Positions 10,401 to 21,837 of a stretch of DNA of 64,000 nt are shown here, one piece after another (within the stretch, counting starts at the first letter, position 1; every line of letters starts with the position of its first letter). Position numbers and translations under genes: made by a program. The stretch covers positions 23,511 through 87,510 of the forward strand of contig MU404193.1 in assembly GCA_022695795.1 (NCBI GenBank). The letters run 5' to 3'. The notes beneath the pieces are model-generated. The model was not told the origin of the DNA. It was given only the letters and a program-made list of their open reading frames with translations, and made no database searches. The DNA comes from Biscogniauxia marginata. Its lineage: Eukaryota; Ascomycota; Sordariomycetes; Xylariales; Xylariaceae.

Positions 10401-11241
10401 TAGCTTATTTTCAATTAGTAAGCTGTTCCGGGGTCTATATATTTTCCCGCATAACAATGAAACTTGAGTCAGCCAATCGAACAAACGCGTTCAAGGAATT
10501 TTAAAATCTCCGGACGGCTATAGATTTTCCCCGAACAACATTACACCATTCAGGGGTATTAATTGTTAAGTTCATGCAAACAATCTCACACATCTGTCGA
10601 CACTATCCCAGGGTCTATCTAGCTTAAGAATATCTTAGTTGCCTTCAAGTTCCTGGCGTCAGTGTATTTCATAAATTTAGAAGTTTAGTTTATTATATCT
10701 CGAAAAGGTTCAAGACACATTATAGCTTGGAGTACCGCTCGCAGAAATATGTCGAGACACTACCTAGTTATGAGACACAAGCAGGTGGTGTGACTATGGG
10801 GAGACTGTGACGAAAAGTAACCTAAACCCCTAATCCCGTGTAAGGCTGTACATAACTCCGATAACACATTCAAGCTCTGCCCGGACCTCTTCCGTACCGA
10901 GTTTCTATTTGTAAGTCCTCGACTAGATTCTAGCCAATCATTTGCTATCGTCCCGGTTTCTGTATCAGTATGTGGTCAAGTATTCGCGATTGGACCAGTG
11001 CGACTATCTGATCAAACGTGGAGAACCTCACTCTCAATGCGGTGGCGGGGGGGATATCTATGTCACTGTTTCCATATCGTTTCACCTTATCAGAAATCAC
11101 TATCTCTTGGGCCAAAAAGCTTACTCGGTGTATAAATACTACGACGTAGAGAACTCCGAGAAGCTTCCCCAATTTTCAAAAACGGTACCGACAGTAGTTC
11201 TTCAGCACGCAGTATTTCCTTCAAAGCAATAGTCAACGTCT
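10401..11241. other. Intergenic DNA between AT island 1 and the dehydrogenase gene
   Basis: Base composition returns to normal. Overlapping ORFs at 10942-11232 (plus) and 10945-11172 (minus) have no recognisable domain. The last 150 bp presumably carry the promoter of the dehydrogenase gene. Nothing else is supported. Confidence 0.4.
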
Positions 11242-12292
11242 ATGGCTTCATATTTGATAACTGGCGCATCGCGCGGCATCGGAGTAACTCTCTCTCTCTC
11301 ACGACTGCCACCAATGAGAGGCTGATCTATTACCTAGTTCGAGTTTGTTCGGCAGCTCTCTGCTGACCCAAGTAATACCGTGATCGGGCTCGTTCGCGAC
11401 AAGGTTGCGACCGATAAAAAGGTCCAGGAAGAATTGGGCCGCTCCAACATTCATGTATTAACGGCTGATCTGGCGGATTATCAGTCATTGAAGGTGAGGA
11501 GTCATGGTCCTTCTTACCGCATCCGAGCTCACACTCATTCAGCAAAGCGTCCATGGTGTCTCGAAGATAGTCAACGGGTCCCTTGACTATCTCATCGCCA
11601 ACGGTGCCTTTGTTCCTTCTTGGTCTCAGACTAAGAAATTTGGCGATTTGTATGTACCGATAAGTCGTCTTGCCGTTGGAATAAATCATACGAAACTAAC
11701 ATGTCTGGGGCCACCCAAATAGGGGCGAGAGTCCCGAGAAGCTCGAGGAGGATATGCTCGATAGTTTCAAGACTAACGTTATTGGAAATGTCCACTTATT
11801 CAACCTATGTGTGCCGCTCGTTCGCAACGGTCGGGCTAAGAAGGTGATTGCTATATCGTCGGGTATGGCGGATAACGACCTCATTAAAAACTATGGGATC
11901 GATTTTGCTGGACCATATGCTGTCAGCAAGGCAGCACTAAATACCGTGGTGGCTAAATTCAGCGCTCAGTATGCTGATGAAGGGATCCTGTTCATGAGCA
12001 TGTGTCCTGGAGTGGTGCAGACGGACAACAACAGCGTCGAAAACGGTATGTGAGAACCTTTTGTCGATACTGAGAATTAATCACTAAGTCTTTTATAGCA
12101 AGTGAAGAGATGAAGAATATCATAGCTACTCTCACAGAGAAGTTGACTCGTTATGCGCCTGATTTCTCTGGCCCGGCGACGAAAGAAGCGTCTGTCAAAG
12201 ACGTGATGTCTGTCGTATACCAAGCCACTGTAGAAACTGGGTACGGTGGGTGCTTCGTCTCTCACTTGGGAAAGGGCAAGCCGTGGTTGTGA
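11242..12292 (+). CDS. Short-chain dehydrogenase/reductase (classical SDR)
   Basis: NAD(P)-dependent oxidoreductase of unknown substrate, probably cytosolic. Five exons join in frame: 11242-11283, 11338-11493, 11543-11649, 11723-12045 and 12099-12292, giving 273 residues, a normal SDR length. All four introns (49-73 nt) have GT donors and AG acceptors. The cofactor motif TGASRGIG is at residues 7-14, an NNAG-like segment (IANGA) follows in exon 3, the catalytic serine is in AISSG at about 145-149, and the YxxxK pair is in YAVSK at 167-171. The layout resembles the fungal norsolorinic-acid-ketoreductase-like/C-factor group, but the substrate cannot be read from sequence. It stands alone beside AT island 1 with no obvious cluster partners. 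The ATG directly precedes the first beta-strand of the Rossmann fold. Confidence 0.88.
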
Positions 12293-15200
12293 AGCGCCTA
12301 TATAATCTTTCTCAGCGGTAATGGATCCTGTTCCGCGCAGTCCAACTGCGAAGCATCTTCTTGACACATCTTGCTTGTGAGACAAGTCTCAAGGCGTTCA
12401 TTCAAAAGTCAGGTTATGGTAATTGGAGGAAGTCAAGGCAGGTCATCAACACGAGCCAAGCCAACCAGATGTAGGCCGGGTTAGAGAAGGACTGAGATTA
12501 AGGAAAAGCGTGAGTATAACAAGCGATTGTGCTGTGTTGCAACCAATAGTAAACATATAGGATATGGACCGCCCTAGTGACCCCCTTGGTCTCCCTCCAC
12601 TGCCAATTCAAGCCACGTAGTCACACGACATTGCGCCTCGCCAGCTGCCGAAACACCCTTAGAACATACTTCTACAACCTCAAACGCCCCCGAAACCTCT
12701 CCTATGCAAGAGTTTTTTTTAACGTCGTCGCCTCCCAGGGAGCCTACCTCTGATCTCAGCCTAACTCCCCTATCTACACACGCCGAGGTCTAGATCAAAT
12801 CGAAAAGCCCGCGGCCACTCTTACCTCGAAACCAGAGAGGTTCCTTGAAATACAGGAAATCCGACGTAGGAAATACGGCAACGCCGCTTTCGAGTGCCCC
12901 CCTGGCCGCTTGTCGCCTGGGCTAAGTCGAGAAGCGTGCTATCAAGTTCGAGACTTCATGTCCTTGCAAACGTCCTTTCTCCCCCTTCTCGGTGTAGGTG
13001 CAGCGACGACAAATGTCTTTGCAAAAGAAATCTGCTTGAAAGAACAATGCGATGATAGAATGGACCTTCCACAAATCCGAATCAGACCGCCGCTTGGAAC
13101 AGCCGTCTACGCCGCAGCCCACGTCTGGCTCGGATAGCTGTCCTGTCTCCGCCTCTGCCGAACCCCAATTTTTGCTGCCTACTCCACCTACTACTATGCC
13201 AGAAACAACAATAGCATGAGGCAAGAAACGGCCGGGATCGGATGCTACCGAAAACGAGGCGGAGGCTAGTCCACCCAAGACTGACAAGACCCGGAAGACG
13301 ACGGTCGCCGTGCCCATACTGCTAGGCATTGCCACTAGTAAATGAGTTCCGCACACGTAGGTCAGAAATTTGGCCGACTAGCACACTCATGCGGTTGTTG
13401 AGACTGACTGCCGCCATAGTAACGCCCTATATGTTGCGGAATACACGCAACGAAGCACCATACCGCCGTCGCAGCGGCTTGGCCTACCTCAGCAACAATT
13501 GCCTGAAAGGCAAAACGCTGCGTGTTCAGCACCATGTCCGCGCTGAGAACCACTACCCGCCGTGCCTTAGGCAACTCATTGTATAGTACGGGGGATGGAC
13601 TGTTAGGATGTCAGGATATCAAGATGTATACAACCGAGAAGTGACGGTGTGGGTTATAAAGTAGGTACGTATGGCTCAACAGAACAAAGGTATATTGGTA
13701 TGTAAAATACCATTGGCCCTAAGTAGCTATAGTCCTAGCCTATCTTCTTGCGCAATAACTACGTTATTACCTTAGCCTATACAGAGTGTATCGTGCCATG
13801 TATTGTTTGGAGAATAAGCGGATGGAGACGCCGTTAAGCACCATTTGCTGTCCAATTCATCACAATGTGCTAACTTGAGAAACTCAAATAAGCCGTTTGA
13901 ATATTAGTAGTTTTAGTATAAGAGCAGTGTGGGCAGCAGGATTTAGTCAAGACAGTAGTATATGGTGTCCAACACCTTCCTACCATTTGAATGTCGATAG
14001 GAGCGTAGATGAAATCCTTCGAAGACTTCTCTCATCGGGAAGCTTCGGTAATACCTGCTATTAGCCTCCAGGTTGTTACTCGACAGTCGCGTATATCGCA
14101 CGTTTTCTGTCATGAGATGGCGCTAAACTATGGTCAATATATTGACACCGATCTTATGCATGTAATTTAAGTCCTATGTCGGTGGCCTAGTAAAATCCTA
14201 CACCGTTTATTTTTTTCAAACCGAACACTCATATATACGACCAAGCTTGCGATTTACCACCTCGTTCAACACAATATACGCGAGCAAATGCTTCTCGCGT
14301 GATGTCTCAGGGCCCTTGACGAGCCAGGGTGGTATTGCGGAGAAATTGCCGCTGACATGACATTTGTCGTCGGGTAGCTGCAGATATCAGGGGCTGAGTT
14401 TTCCCCGGTTGAAGGATTCGCAAGACTAACAGGCCTGCCTATATTGTTTTTGACGTGTATGCCAATTCCGGAAAATCCAGCGAGCATGTTCCACCATGAA
14501 CGTCTACCTAATCGAGATTTTGATTGAGGTGTTCATTGAGGTGCATGGATGACGCCTTGTGTGGGCACTCTCGCATGGCCGGTAAACAACAGACTTAATT
14601 TACATACATAATCAAACAACACCTTTAAATTCAATGGCCATCGAGTGGCTTGGAACTTGTAGTACCCGATAATATACTGTCTTACAGAGATGTAGGTGAA
14701 GACATGTGCAAGAGTCTTCTCGGCCTCCGTAGCATCGAATTAATCTAAGTTGGAAATTACAGTCCAGTGTGAGGATTAATACATATACAAAGAACTTCAT
14801 TTGAATTTCTTGAGCCTCCTTTTTCTTGCATCCGGGGAGTATGTAAGTTGGTGGGCGCCCCATAATAAGTTTGCGACAGGATTCATTTCGAACGATAACT
14901 ATTCAAAATCTATGGAGAAGTCCTTAATTGATCATGTTGTGGAGATATTTAGTAACTAAAGATGAGCGTACTAGCTCTTTACTTCACCTCTACGAGCTAG
15001 CTATTGTACAGGTTTCATTTCAGCAAAACATGTCCTATAGTTGATTAGGGCTACACGTGCCAATACTAGGATCACTATCATATGATAGTAGTTCCCAGTT
15101 GGCAAGGCTCGAGGGTTGCTATGTAAGTTGGGTGGCGTCCACCCGATAATAAGAAAATAAAACAAACTTTAGATACATGTATCGAGCCTCTTATTCCTTG

Positions 15201-17429
15201 TCGACGTAACGTCAAGATAGCAGCAATATGTATCGTCTCTCCGTACATTGCACATAGTGATCAATATAAGTAGTGGTTCGGGAAACTCTGATGGTTTCTA
15301 GTCCTATCTAGGAGCAGGGGAATTTGGAAAGGAATGTCTAAAAAATCCTTTCCTTTCTTTCTTGTGCAGATGTAGCACCTGAACATTGATGTGCTTATCT
15401 GGACAACTCCTAAACTCGAACAGGGGTTCAGGAACAAAATGTAACTAATCGACCCTCCTACTCCCCCGCATATTAAGTGCATATCAGAACTACGGGCAAA
15501 CCAGTGAATATTTTAACCAACGATATCTCTAACCCCGTGGATCTTGACCGGCGAGATATTTAATGGTGAGTAGGGGGGTACTATCATACGTAAATTGTCC
15601 GTAGCCCGGAGCCCGGCATTTGTGACTGTTGCGGTTGGAGGTTGTGTTTGCTTTAAATAATCGACTCTCGTTCCCTTTTCAAAACACGCAATTTAATTTC
15701 TCGAACCATACTTCCGAGCTGCATACATATGGCATAAGCCGTAGACCAAGAGAATTGCATGCTCAAGTCGCTGGTTGAAGCTTGCTTGGGTACAATTGCT
15801 TGGGCTTTTCTAAGCTACGTAGAGACGGTGCGTAGTCCTGTCAAGAGTAATGCATTTGTTGGCAGTTTAGTCAGATCTATTTGGGCTAGATCCGAGAAGC
15901 AGATTATAAGCTACAGTGCCGTTAAACAGTGTTGCTTAGTCCTCCTAGAATAAATTGTCAGTTTTGATGTACGAGGGGACTATCGAGTTGCCAAGAATTA
16001 TAGCAATATAGCAGTGAGGAGTATAGAGACATATGCAATATGTATAACTGCCGATTGCTAAATCGAGGAGTTCGAGTATATTTACCTGGCACACTCCTCC
16101 TTTCGGCTAGGCAACTAAGTAAGCAGTGGAACAAACCACAGTATGGAGTCATGGACTTTTTGGGGCCTCCGGTCAGCCAACCGAGATGACTTGGCTCGAT
16201 CCTTCACTCGTGGCTAATCAATGAGTAATCTAGCTGTCACCTGCCAGCTGCAACCTGGATCCTATTCAGCTTAACTTGCGAGGGTAACGGAGCACGCAGT
16301 GGTGATTAGGCATTGCCCTCCGGTCGTGGCTGGAGGCTCTACATGCCCGAGTTAAACATAGCGTACTGCCATAAGCTTAGCTCATCTTCATGAGACACGC
16401 TGACGAATACGATAACTATAAGATCCAGCCAATGTCAGTTGGGAAACCGTGAGGTCGCATTGACGGTAGCACAGAGCCAGAAAAGAAACCGGTGTGTTAT
16501 CAGCGTGAAGAGTAGAGTAGTTTCTCTCGTCGATAACTCGGAATGACTGAACAGATCATGTCTGGGGTCGCATTCATTTTTATCACACACGGTAATACCA
16601 TCCCACGTAGGATTGTGACTAGGAAGCGGAGCCGTGACACGACAAGCCTGACGTGCTCAAGCAGAAGGGATGGAAGGCGGGATTCCCAAGAGGATCAGAA
16701 ACAAATGGAATTAGCATCGAGGTGAACGGCGGGACTCGGGACAGATTCGTCGTTCGGTGATAAGGGTTATACTGTGGTACAGTAAGCTCGCGTGTGGCTG
16801 AGTTTGGCAAGCAGGCGGCGGGAAATGCGTGACGGCGCGAGGATAATTTGGAAGCGGGCACGAACACTGCCCCGAAGAGGCAAAAGGTAAACTGTAACAC
16901 GGCAGAAGGAAGTGGGCGTGGGTTGTTTCCGCGGACCGATAGCATGGGACCTGCCGGGCACAAGTCGAGGATGTCGGTGTTCTTCTTATTAGGAGGTATG
17001 TATGTTGTAATCTACATGGAGAGTAAGGTAACAAAAAGGGCTGGAGAAAAGTAAGGGACTAACTAACCCACATGCAATATAGTAAGGTAAGGTTAGCTAA
17101 GCTGGGTTAGCCACACTCTTACAAGGAAATATGCAGGAAGCGGGCGGCGTAGGCATGATTAGGTTTCAGCACAGGGTGACGTATCTACATGCCCGACGAG
17201 GCAGGACTACCCAGGCTATGACCGAACTGATTGATGGATGAGTTCTAGCCAACCACGTGACAGGGGGGAGCTTAGGTTTCCCTGTCTTACCCACCCTGGT
17301 TTGGGGTCACACACATCCAGGATATGTACTTACGAGGTAGTTTTATGTGCGCTGTGACCGAACTAGACATGATTTGCTACATGGCGCAGTACCTAAGGCT
17401 GGGTATCATCGAATGAGTGTTGCGCATTG
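12293..17429. other. Gene-poor region
   Basis: About 5 kb with no supported gene. Overlapping ORFs around 12910-13586 and 16543-17054 lie on both strands in normal-GC DNA, but show no recognisable domain and no consistent exon structure. A motif of about 30 bp (TATGTAAGTTGG followed by a GC-rich run and ATAATAAG) occurs at about 14840 and again, diverged, at about 15120. The rest is unremarkable. Confidence 0.45.
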
Positions 17430-19011
17430 AATGCTGTCATCCCGTCTTTTTTCCCTCCCCTCTCATCGAAGCAGCTTCAAGCTTTTTATTTTTTTTCGTC
17501 CCATACCTACCAACCTTACATAACAGTGCGTCTACTAGGTAGCCAGTCCCGATCCCAGTCCCAGTCCCGGTCCCAACTAACTTCAGCTTCCATGCAACTG
17601 GGAAGCACTACCAGCTTGAGGTCTTAACAACAACAGGCTTAGACGGTACGAGCAAGCAAGTACCTACATGGAACTGGAAACCAGTACAGAAACCGACCAA
17701 CGTGCGCACCATGTCACCAACAACACGTTGTCATTGACACACAGACAGCAGGGCAAACCACTTGGCAGGCCAAAGACGATGTGTGATGATGCACTGACCT
17801 TTTCCCTATTCTCTGAATGTATTTTTGATTCCTCTCCCATGCGCCGCCGCCGCAGGTCCCCATCCAATTTTATGTCTGTCCGTCTCCCCCCTCCTGGACT
17901 TTAGGTACCTAATGAAATGAGCTGTGTATCGTGTGTATGTAGCGTCTAATCCGTATCGTGTATCGACTTGTATGTGTCAGGTTGTTATTTTTATTATTAT
18001 TCTTCTTCTTCTTCTTCTTTTTCTTTTTCTTTTTCTTCCGCTGACTTACTGCCCTCTTCTCTATATTTTTTTCTTGGGTGCACGCCTGGGGGGGCTATTG
18101 TGTTTTCGGCCATCCATCATCTCTAGTCCATACATTTCATTCCCATCTGTGCCAACGTTTCTCCCACCACCATCAACTGACCACTTAGACTTAGACTTAG
18201 ACTTACACACTCACACTCACACACACACGCACACTTACTTACCGTACTGGCCCAAACTACGTTTCCTACATCCTCCAATCTTTTTCCCGTTTTTCTTTTT
18301 TTCTTTTTTTCTTTCTTTCTTGTTCATCCTTATTTCCTGTCATCCCCCCTAGTTAGTCTTATTATTTCCTTTCCTCTCCCTTTTTTTCTGCATCCACTCC
18401 CACGTCAACTACAATACTCTACTGGTAGCACAACCGGATACCAGTAACAAGCACAACAAACTACTTTTTCTTTAAGCTCCCAGAACCCGGTTAGTCCGGA
18501 GGTCCGTCTGATCTGATCTGATCATCTTTTTTTATTATCATTTAGAATTTCTTATTTTTGCTACCGTTTCTTGTTTTTTTTTCTTTTTCTTTTTTCCTGT
18601 TCTTTTTTTTCTTCTTCGCTTCTCTGCACATAACGTACATAAATAACATAACCTGATACCTGCTGATACCTAACGCTCGGTACCTTGGGAGCTTATTTTT
18701 AATCATTGCGATTTGATTTCTCGAGTCGCCTGATTCTATTTATTTTATTTTATCTTACCCAACTCTGCCTACCGACTCCATGATTATCTGACTTTTTTAT
18801 TTTCCACCAACCCACTTTCCTTTTCTTCTGTGTTTTTTTTACTCCCCCTCCATTTCCCGCCGTTATCCCGCCATCCCGCCATCCCCCCTCCCCCTCCAAC
18901 AATAAAAAAACTAGAGTGTTTGTCAGCCCAGCTCAGCCCAGCTCTCCAGCCAGTGGTTGCGCCCAGCTGCTGCCACTGCCTGTGACCCAAGCCGTTATTC
19001 TTACAACCGCC
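17430..19011 (+). promoter_or_regulatory. Pyrimidine-rich promoter and leader of the GCR1-domain gene
   Basis: The plus strand is strongly C/T-biased for about 1.4 kb, with CTT and CTTTTT runs at 17990-18040 and 18290-18320 and ACTTAG/ACACAC repeats at 18183-18236. Such CT tracts precede highly expressed or regulatory genes in filamentous fungi. Several short upstream ORFs (for example 17924-18352) are low-complexity and best read as leader sequence rather than genes. The transcription start cannot be placed. Confidence 0.5.
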
Positions 19012-20161
19012 ATGCTTCCTTCGCCGTCGACCGGCACTACAACTAACATTTCGCCCCCATCCAACGTTCCCACCGCTCTCCCGAACACCACTAGCACTAC
19101 CACCATCGCGTCCTCTGTCTCAGCCGCCGGCCCTGCTCAAGCTCAAGCTCCAGCTCCAGCTACAGGGGCAAACCCTCTGAAACGACCAGCTGCATCCGAC
19201 TTGCAGCGCGCTACCGGCACACACGCGACCCCGTCCAAACGACAAGCTACTTCTGCCAATAACCCGAAAGCGATTTCGAATCCGATTCACCTGCCCGGTC
19301 CCAGCACGCCAGCCTCCCACGCCCAACCGCCACTGCAACCGCAACCGCAATCGCAACCGCAAGTTCAATCGCAACCTGCCATGCCCGCGCCCGCCGTCAT
19401 CACCGAGGATCAGCTGTTGGGCAGGACACCTGAGCAATTGATCGCCACCATCCTGCAGATACAGGTTCAACACCAGCAATATGTCGCTCACATTGCTGCG
19501 CAGTACGAGAACATTAACCAGCAGCTGAGCGAGCTCCGGGGGAGCTTGGTAGCGTCCTACCAGTCTGCTGCGGCTGTATGTCATGCCGACTGCCGGCAAA
19601 CCACGCCTGCGCCCTTTACTAACCGCCCTTGTTTAGGCTCTCACAACCCGCGAACCCTCGATGCGATCCATCATACCCCCTCTGCCTGTCGCGCAACAAA
19701 CCGCCGTACCCCCCCCGCGCCTAACCGCTGCCCAGACGCCGAGCCGGCCTGCTCGAGCGCCCCCGGCTTCTCCTAGCCATCCTGTTATCCCCAGGACGTC
19801 TGCGCCAACGCCACAGTCGAGCTCGTCGGGGCCTCCTGCGTACGACTACCGGACCGTAAACACTGTGGAAGAGGTATGGAGGGAATACCGGGAGGGCATG
19901 GACGGCCAACCAGCCGTCGAAGCGCTGGACGCGCAGTGGGGATCTAGGTGGCGACCCGAACCACGCGGACGAACTTGGTATTCGAGACGAAAGGTCATCT
20001 GGGACAAGATCAAGGAATACATTGCCGATGGGTTGGATGAAGACGAGGCTGTCCGGGAGGTGGAAAAGCTCCGCGACGGTGGTACGGTGAATAAGTTGAT
20101 TCGTCTGCTGCAGGACGAGCGCAAGGACAAGGGTGTTGGGGATGACAGCATGGTGGGTTAG
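19012..20161 (+). CDS. GCR1_C-domain (Gcr1/Hot1/Msn1-type) transcription factor
   Basis: Predicted nuclear DNA-binding regulator. Two exons, 19012-19575 and 19637-20161, join across a 61-nt GTATGT...TTTAG intron to give 362 residues. Residues 1-150 are Pro/Gln/Ser/Thr-rich and disordered. A probable coiled coil (PEQLIATILQIQVQHQQYVA and following) spans about 140-185. After a second Pro/Ser linker, the GCR1_C domain covers about 263-345 with its typical WREYREGM, WGSRWRPE and WYSRRKVIWDKI segments. In yeast this domain is shared by Gcr1 (glycolytic genes), Hot1 (osmostress) and Msn1; which role applies here is unknown. ATG at 19012 has a good context (CCGCCATGC) and is the first in frame after the leader. 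Confidence 0.85.
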
Positions 20162-21837
20162 ACGGGCGACAGCAGGACTACATGATTTAGGATCGGCGTT
20201 TTTCTGGAAGCGGCATTGATACCACCAACATATTTGAGGGCTTGCATTTACGGGTCGGTCGGGAAGGGCTGCGATAACAGAATCGGCATATATCATTATT
20301 GTCACCAACACCAACACCAATACTAACACCAACATCGTCACCACCGTCATCCCATCATACCGTCCGCGGACGACGCGGAGCAACGGCTTAGTTCTTTTCT
20401 CTAAAGTCGTTATAGCATTTGTACAGTTCACTGGTTGAACGGAAGCTCGAGGCTGGCGTTAGGGGGTAGAGCATATGGGTATCGCATCTCGTCTTAGTGG
20501 AGTCGCACTATACTGGGCAGAAGAAGCATCACTGCATTATTTGTTGTATTATCCTACCAAGGCCCAATCGGCCGTTTAATTGTTCGAAACGGCTGTGCCG
20601 CTAGCCGCGTCTGCGGAACAGACAGCTGGTAACCGCTGCGGAAGTTAGCAGACGAAATGGTTCAGTCTATTATTTCATCAGGATCCAGTATATCGAGAGC
20701 CATTTATGCAGCTGTCATGCGCCTCAACGCAGATACCCCAACAGACGATCAGGACGACCGAAGCTCTCGGTGTCCCGGTATACCAAGCCGGGCTTCGTCT
20801 CCGCAGATCGCGTACGGCTAACTACCTACACTAAAAGTGATAGGCGGTGTGCCCGCTTTGTCGATTCGGTATTCGTCGGGTGCTGGGATGCATACCGGTC
20901 AAGCGACCTCGACAGTGCAACCTCTTTATCACAGTAAGCATATGGAGTAGCCTGCCCCCCCTGCTAACTTGCTCAACTTGCTATACCCAATATCTGAATG
21001 CGTTGCCAGAAATATAGCCGCTGTCCATGTGTGGTCCGAAGGGAAGAGAGACGCCAGCCATTATTTGCTCAGCCCCAATTGATAGACACCAACGGTGCAA
21101 GACCCAAGTCCTCAACAAATCCCATAGTCATGACCTATAGCGCAAGCAAACTCGGTCCCGACCTACAGCTAAGGCAACCCGAATTACGAACTGCTAGCCT
21201 CAGTATGTCTATATGCAGCCTGCTTCGTGTACGTGACCGATCTGATCTACGTAGGGCACCAGCGGGTCAGCGGCACAAGCATGCGTTTCGCCAAGAGATC
21301 AGGATGGAACAATAATGCTCTGAGCCGCATCCAGAAGAGGCCGAGAGAGCAAGGGTATAGTGTCATAGATCAAGTGGGGAGTTTAACATCGTGAGATCGT
21401 ACCCTCACTAGCTCACCCTGTGGATACTATCGAGAGGTGTGTGTGTGTGTGCTTTGTTAGTTCAGCACCTGATGTGTTATCAAAAAAGGAGGTAGTCTGA
21501 TCAGAACGGCGTTGTTACGAACAATCCGCCGAACAAAGGAACTGTTTAGCATCAAAGCAATTCAAGCTTAGTTGAAGGCAATTGTTCGTTGATTGTTTCT
21601 ATTATCACCGGTATAAGTAGAACTTAAATCTTCTGGCCCAATTTCGACAGCTTAGTAGCTACCAAGCTTTGATCGAAAGATCGAAAGCAGATTTAACCCC
21701 GAGCTCTCCTAACCTAGACAAGTCTTTCCAAAAGGATTTGCCTATTAGACTACGCTCGAGGCTATTCGCAAATCATCAATTCATCAGGTAAGTTACTCCT
21801 AAACCCATTCGCCGCCACAGGGTCTTTATTATTCGCC
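20162..21837. other. Intergenic region
   Basis: About 1.7 kb between two plus-strand genes. It includes a short GT repeat at about 21437-21450 and an ORF at 20998-21315 without recognisable features. A possible very short leader intron (GTAAGT at 21788, CAG at 21818-21820) precedes the next gene but is only 33 nt, so it is doubtful. Confidence 0.4.

Noticed and set aside
12910..13586. Overlapping ORFs on both strands (up to 144 residues) in normal-GC DNA
   Set aside because: No recognisable domain, no consistent exon chain, and both strands are equally open; could be decayed coding sequence but not supportable.
16543..17054. Several overlapping ORFs of 60-114 residues
   Set aside because: Frames conflict, composition is Pro/Arg/Ser-rich without domain signals, and no splice structure extends them.
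17924..18352. 142-residue plus-strand ORF
   Set aside because: Consists of poly-pyrimidine and microsatellite sequence in the leader of the GCR1-domain gene; low-complexity, not a credible protein.
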